Shown in pieces: positions 59,486 to 64,000 of a stretch of DNA of 64,000 nucleotides. How positions within the stretch are numbered: position 1 is the first letter of the stretch; each line of letters starts with the position of its first letter. The translations under genes were made by a program, and so were the position numbers. Source of the stretch: Papiliotrema nemorosa (lineage: Eukaryota; Basidiomycota; Tremellomycetes; Tremellales; Rhynchogastremaceae). The notes under the pieces are model-generated. The model ran no database searches and was not told where the DNA came from. It worked only from the letters and a program-made list of their open reading frames with translations. The DNA lies in the NCBI GenBank assembly GCA_032158125.1, contig JASKOT010000012.1:397869-461868 (forward strand), written 5' to 3'.

Positions 59486-60612
59486 TGTTGTCGGCTGAAG
59501 TGGACAAAAGTCTTTCTCTTTCTCTCATGCAATCCTTTATACCGAACAGTCACGGCGATGCTCGAGACGGCCACAAACGCGTGCCGACAGGAATGCCGCA
59601 GAGCGATCGTTAATGAAAACAAACAAAGGCATCCTATTTCCAGACACTGTCACCATGTTTTGGAGCACAAAGTGGGTTTACACTGGTCAATTTTAGACCT
59701 CCATTGTTGACATCCAGCTCGCATTTCTCAGGGCAAGACAGGTAGGTCACTGAAGATTGGTATCAGACTCGGTACCATCATAGACGAATGCGGTGCTGTT
59801 TGAGGGAGACTTGGGATATACATAGGTTTCATCGCTTGTCGAACTTTCATAGATGTCCCGGAGCGTGTCCAGGTAGGTTCCGTCTTAGAGATGGTCGCCT
59901 CGAGGACGAAGGAATCACTTTACGGTATCATGCGACTTGCGCCTGAGAGCTCGTAATTATGTCCTCCGTCTCCCAGAGGAATTATAGAGTCGTGACTTGA
60001 CAGGGTCTCGAACTCCCATAGCACCTTGCGAACATCGCTCGGTCGGACCTTATTCAAAGTTCGATTCGAGATACAGGTCTTGGGAGGAGCTATACGACCC
60101 TCCCTAGATTGTCCTGACCCAACACAAAAGAGTCGCGTACGCGTACCCGTAGAGGCACCATAGACAGCGGAACTCTCGCGATCCCATAATGGGAGCGAAG
60201 TCAGACCTCAAGGTAAAGCAAAGATGCCGCCCGTAAGATTGTAAGCCGCCGAGATTGTACTGCGAGCAGCCATCTGCAGGCTTTACATGTACATGGCCTC
60301 AGAAGATGTCGCAGCGCAGAAGCGACGTGAGATGCATAGCCGATCCTCGGATCTAACTGATCCGGTAATGCGATTTTTCCTCACGCCCATAAGGATGGGC
60401 AGCACTCAATTTGCGCATGCATTGGACAGGACTGGCGCCTGAGGAGATTTCAGCGACGACTCACGAAGGGGACACCGTCCCTTTGCGAACAGAGCTATCG
60501 TCGGTCCCGTGACTTGTCACCGGCTACGTCTTCCCGATACCTCCAAGGAGTATAATAATGCTTTCGCTCGAAGGTAGGACATCGTACCATACAGTCATTG
60601 ATTACCTTGGAT
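59486..60612. promoter_or_regulatory. 1.1-kb divergent region between the MAGP-like and alcohol oxidase genes
   Basis: TATAAA near 59537-59542 serves the MAGP-like gene. I see no tRNA (a weak B-box-like string near 60057 lacks arms), repeat or ORF with family features. Confidence 0.35.
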
Positions 60613-63124
60613 ATGGTCCACAGGCACAATACATACACAGTTCCCACTCTCACCCCATCACAGCTCGAGGTCTTGCAAGCGATATGTGACGCTCTGTTCC
60701 AAGCCCACACTGGGGATGAAGCGGAGGCTATCAAAGCACGACTGCCTCCGGACTGTCCGGCTTGGCAGTGTGATCGCCGTACGGACAGCCTGCCATTAAC
60801 GTCTACAATGTTGACCTGCAGTTAACGACTTTGTGGGCAAGTCGTATTCGCAGATTCCTGGGGCGATCGAGAATCTAGTTGCTCTGATGGGCAGGGCATT
60901 ATCTTCGCAACTGCGGAGCCAGCTCACAACTGCCTTGACGATCCTCGCAACTACCGCAGGAACCTTTGTGATGACCGGAGGTCATATGAAGCCTTTCCCC
61001 AGTCTGAGTATCAAGCAGAGAGAAGCAGTATTGCAATCATGGGGCGTTAGCCGGCTGCCGCAACGCCGAAGTCTCGTACGTGCTTTCGTCTGTGAGTTGA
61101 ACAACCACTCGGAATACACTGACCGTTTGACAATGAGTGCTGAGATATAGCTCTGGGCATGCTGTCGTTATATGCTGGAAGTTCACTTGCGTCAGAAGCG
61201 GTGGGGTACCCCTCACCGGATCAGCGACTTTTATACAAACCCCTCGAGGCGCCAAAGTACAGGTACATCTTTTTATCCCCTCCGCACCCAGTTGCACCCG
61301 GCCTCCTTCCCACTTTGTCGACCGAGATTCTCATCATTGGATCCGGAGCCGGTGGAGGAGTGGCTGCTTCGCGTCTTTCGGAAAAATACAAAACGCTTGT
61401 ACTCGACAAGGGTGTTTACGCGCCAACAGGAGAAAAGTCCAGGGGGCAGATGGAAGCGTTCGAAGAGCTATATCAGAACGGCGGTTTCATGGCGTCCGAA
61501 TCCGGTACAATCTCTGTGCTGGCGGCAAGTACGTTTGGAGGTGGAACCACAATCAATTGGAGCGCTAGTTTGCACACACAGCATTTTGTCAGGGAAGAGT
61601 GGGCCAAAGAGAAAGGATTGGATTGGTTTCTCAGCGATGGATATACTTCTTCGCTGGACACTGTGAGTATGGGCGTGAATCTTGACCTGAAATCAAGGTC
61701 TGCAAGCGTATGGGCGTCTCGCAGAACTTCATCAAGCAAAGCAGAGCGAATGGCAAGCTGCTTCAAGGAAGTCAAGCCCTCGGCTACCATGTTGATGCTA
61801 TTCCTGTACGTGTTCGAGTCGGATGCACGCTGAGCTGCAGCAAAACACCAGTGGTCAAGAGCATTCGTGCGGATTCTGCTCTTTTGGATGTGAGCACTAC
61901 CAAACACTGCAGAGCTGAACACCAGGTCCCTATGGCGAGAAGCAAGGTACGGTGGAGACCTTTATGATCGACGCCGCGAAGCAAGGCACCGATTTCTTGG
62001 TGGAGTCCAAGGTGGAACGCCTCCTTTTCGATCGCCCTGACCGTCCTCTCCCATCTTACATCTCTGGCAACGATCTCGACAAGTATCGCTATGACAGCCG
62101 CAAGACGCATTGTATTGGAGCGCTCCTAGAGCTCAACAATGGGTCTCGAATGGTGATTCTGGCCAGCAAGGCTACTGTTGTTTCTGCCGGAAGCGTCAAC
62201 TCCCCAGCGATCCTTTTGCGCAGTAGATTGCGCAACCCAAATATAGGGAAGAATCTACACTTGCATCCAGTGACATATATTTCTGGCTACTTTGCGGAGC
62301 GCATTGATCCTTGGAACGGAGCGATCATGACAGCAGTGCGTCCAATCATCGCGAACCACAACTCACAGATCAGTTGAGCAACGTCTGTGAGAATCGAGAC
62401 GGCACACATCATGGAGCCAAGATCGAGGTGTGCATGTCCTGCCCTGGAGGTGTTGCGGGTGGGTCACAACCTTGGGAGTCGAGCATCGAACATAAATCTC
62501 GAATGTTGGAGTACAATCACAGCATGACTTTGATCACCCTCGTTCGGGACCGCGACAGCGGCAGTATTGTCTTGGACGAAGCAGGAGACCCAAGGATAAA
62601 TTACGACGTATCGCCCTATGACGCAGCTTCGATTATGCATGCCTCAAAGGCAGCGGCCGCAATCCTTCTCGCTGCTGGAGCCAAGAGGATAACAAGTACG
62701 CAGGCTGGAGTCCCCAGTTACATTCCCGCCCGCAATCACAAGGGCCTCGCAGATCCCCGATGGGAGGCATGGCTCGCAAAAGTCGAGTCCGCAGGTGCAA
62801 AGCCCGGGTGGATCACAAATGCCAGCGCACACCAGATGGGCACCTGTGCCATGGGGACTGACCCCTCTCAAAGCGTGGTGGATCCTAGAGGGGCGGTATG
62901 GGGAACAACGGGGCTCTACGTCGCCGATGCGGTGAGTTGAGACCTCGGGAGCATGGGCTGACGCTGTTTAGTCGGTGTTCCCTTCAGCATCAGGGGTCAA
63001 TCCGATGGTGACGACCATGGCTTGTGCGCACAGCATCGCTGGGTTCATGCTAGAAGACCTCGAAAACGGGACCGCAGAAATGGCAAAACGTCGGACTACC
63101 GGGGTTGAGCTGGCAAAGCTGTAG
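60613..63124 (+). CDS. long-chain fatty alcohol oxidase (GMC oxidoreductase, Fao1-like), peroxisomal
   Basis: FAD enzyme oxidising long-chain alcohols to aldehydes in omega-oxidation. Eight exons: 60613-60778, 60822-61091, 61151-61662, 61698-61805, 61841-61889, 61926-62335, 62374-62931, 62972-63124; 741 aa, normal for Fao. GSGAGGGVAASRL (209-221) is the FAD fold; QEHSCGFCSFGCPYGEKQGTVETF is the Cys-rich motif of the family; SAHQMGTCAMG and LYVADASVFPSASGVNPMVTTMACA are GMC signatures (catalytic His in SAHQMGT). The C-terminal AKL is PTS1. Exons are joined in phase; the first, at 60613, uses the first ATG. The last gene before the telomere. Confidence 0.92.
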
Positions 63125-63949
63125 GCCAATTGGATCGCCAGCACATACAACGGGGAATCACATTCCGGCGGCTGCTATGTAAACAAGGGATCTAGGAAAG
63201 TAAATTTGATCGGCATTCATGGTCTGGCTTCATGTGTACTCCGCATCTTGTGCGAGACATGTCCCACTTTGTTTTGGTCTCGAAAGATCGAGTTTCCTTC
63301 TCGCTTTGAGACAAGGCGTCTATTCATGCGAGTGATGATGGCGATGCTGAGACTGATCGCACTCATGGGGCATACTCGTTCGAAGCGGACAGTAGCGTAC
63401 GACTATGATTTGAACCCTTTGGCCGATCTTGGCGTATTCTGGCACGCTGTCTACAGCTTACTGACCTACATCACAATTCTTGCATGGGCTGGCTGAGACT
63501 CTGATGTCTTCAACATGGGTGCGGTGGGATTCCCCTCAAGCGAGAATCCTCCGGTGCATGTCAACGATACTCGATACGAAGGACCCTTTGGCTGATTAGG
63601 GAGGATCGTATACCAAGCGGATGCCTGCAAAGCTCCACCTCCACCTATACCTCCTCCACTCTCCCCACTCTCCTCCACCTTTTACCTTGAACCGCTCACC
63701 TTATATGGAGTACCATGACTCATCCACCCTCCATCCCACTCCTTCTATCGCATCCGAAAGAATTACCTCAAGATGCCCTTCAATGCAATGCAATGCAATC
63801 CGCCCCTCACGCCCCGGCCACCGATCTAGGCCGTCTGAGGATTCTCTTCAAACACGCAGGTATCCGGATGTCCCCACTTCAGTTCGGCGGGAATCGGATT
63901 TCACAACACCGAGCAGCCGAACGATAACATCCGCTCCTTGTCAATCAAG
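63125..63949. other. subtelomeric gene-free stretch
   Basis: 0.8 kb with no ORF that resembles a family and no Y'-like helicase or RecQ gene. A short CAATG tandem repeat lies at 63781-63800. Nothing else of note. Confidence 0.4.
63781..63800 (+). repeat. CAATG pentanucleotide tandem repeat
   Basis: Three exact CAATG units followed by CAATC, about 170 bp from the telomere. Confidence 0.85.
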
Positions 63950-63951
63950 CT

Positions 63952-63961
63952 CAGGGGGTTA
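63952..63961 (+). repeat. degenerate telomere-like unit
   Basis: CAGGGGGTTA, one isolated unit 12 bp before the array, likely a mutated telomere repeat. Confidence 0.5.
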
Positions 63962-63973
63962 CACATCGATTCC

Positions 63974-64000
63974 GGGGGTTAGGGGGTTAGGGGGTTAGGG
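63974..64000 (+). repeat. telomere repeat array, TTAGGGGG units
   Basis: Three 8-nt units of TTAGGGGG register (written as GGGGGTTA) plus a partial one, reaching the last base. This is the Cryptococcus-type telomere unit. G-rich strand running outward, so the right edge is a chromosome end. Array is cut by the window or contig end. Confidence 0.95.

Noticed and set aside
60050..60080. tRNA B-box-like string (GTTCGATTC)
   Set aside because: The flanking bases do not form a T-stem and no A-box or acceptor stem was found.

Overview
This is the end of a chromosome from a basidiomycete yeast, most likely a tremellomycete (Cryptococcus/Kwoniella/Papiliotrema-like). The evidence is dense genes split by many tiny introns (31-130 nt, mostly 35-55, with GTRNGT donors and CTRAY branch points a few bases before the acceptor), about 50% GC, Cryptococcus-type protein families (macrophage-activating-glycoprotein-like, Vfa1, A-T-R reductases) and a terminal array of TTAGGGGG telomere units that reaches base 64000. 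I rebuilt 31 multi-exon or single-exon genes by joining ORF fragments at splice sites and checking reading phase; all but two are complete and in phase (one is cut by the left edge, one has an apparent frameshift).

0-11.7 kb is a conserved housekeeping block: an Mnn2-type mannosyltransferase (cut off), Vfa1, GGPP synthase, Shy1/SURF1, Sec62, D-amino-acid oxidase (with a frameshift) and Exo1 nuclease.

12.3-43.2 kb is an accessory block of transporters, flavoenzymes and tailoring enzymes. It holds a drug-type MFS pump divergent from an A-T-R NRPS-like reductase; a salicylate-hydroxylase-type monooxygenase; an allantoate-permease-type MFS; a second MFS; a small conserved membrane protein; an FMO/BVMO-type monooxygenase divergent from a phenolic-acid-decarboxylase-like protein; an 11-exon berberine-bridge-type oxidase; a Zn2Cys6 regulator; a peroxisomal FAD oxidase; two amino-acid permeases; and an aldo-keto reductase.

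43.4-49.9 kb is the most notable part: an ATP-grasp ligase, a demethyl-4-deoxygadusol synthase (DDGS, a sugar-phosphate cyclase) and a metal-dependent O-methyltransferase, the last two sharing a divergent promoter. This is the core gene set for mycosporine (UV-screen) biosynthesis: DDGS makes demethyl-4-deoxygadusol from a C7 sugar phosphate, the methyltransferase makes 4-deoxygadusol, and the ATP-grasp enzyme joins it to an amine. The aldo-keto reductase next door and the A-T-R reductase 25 kb away could in principle supply an amino alcohol such as glutaminol; that is only a hypothesis.

50-58 kb contains a glyoxalase-like protein, a zinc-type dehydrogenase, the mitochondrial release-factor methyltransferase Mtq1, a sugar transporter and an aryl-alcohol-dehydrogenase-type AKR. 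58.1-63.1 kb is subtelomeric: a GPI-anchored MAGP-like glycoprotein and a peroxisomal long-chain alcohol oxidase. About 0.85 kb of gene-free sequence then leads to the telomere.
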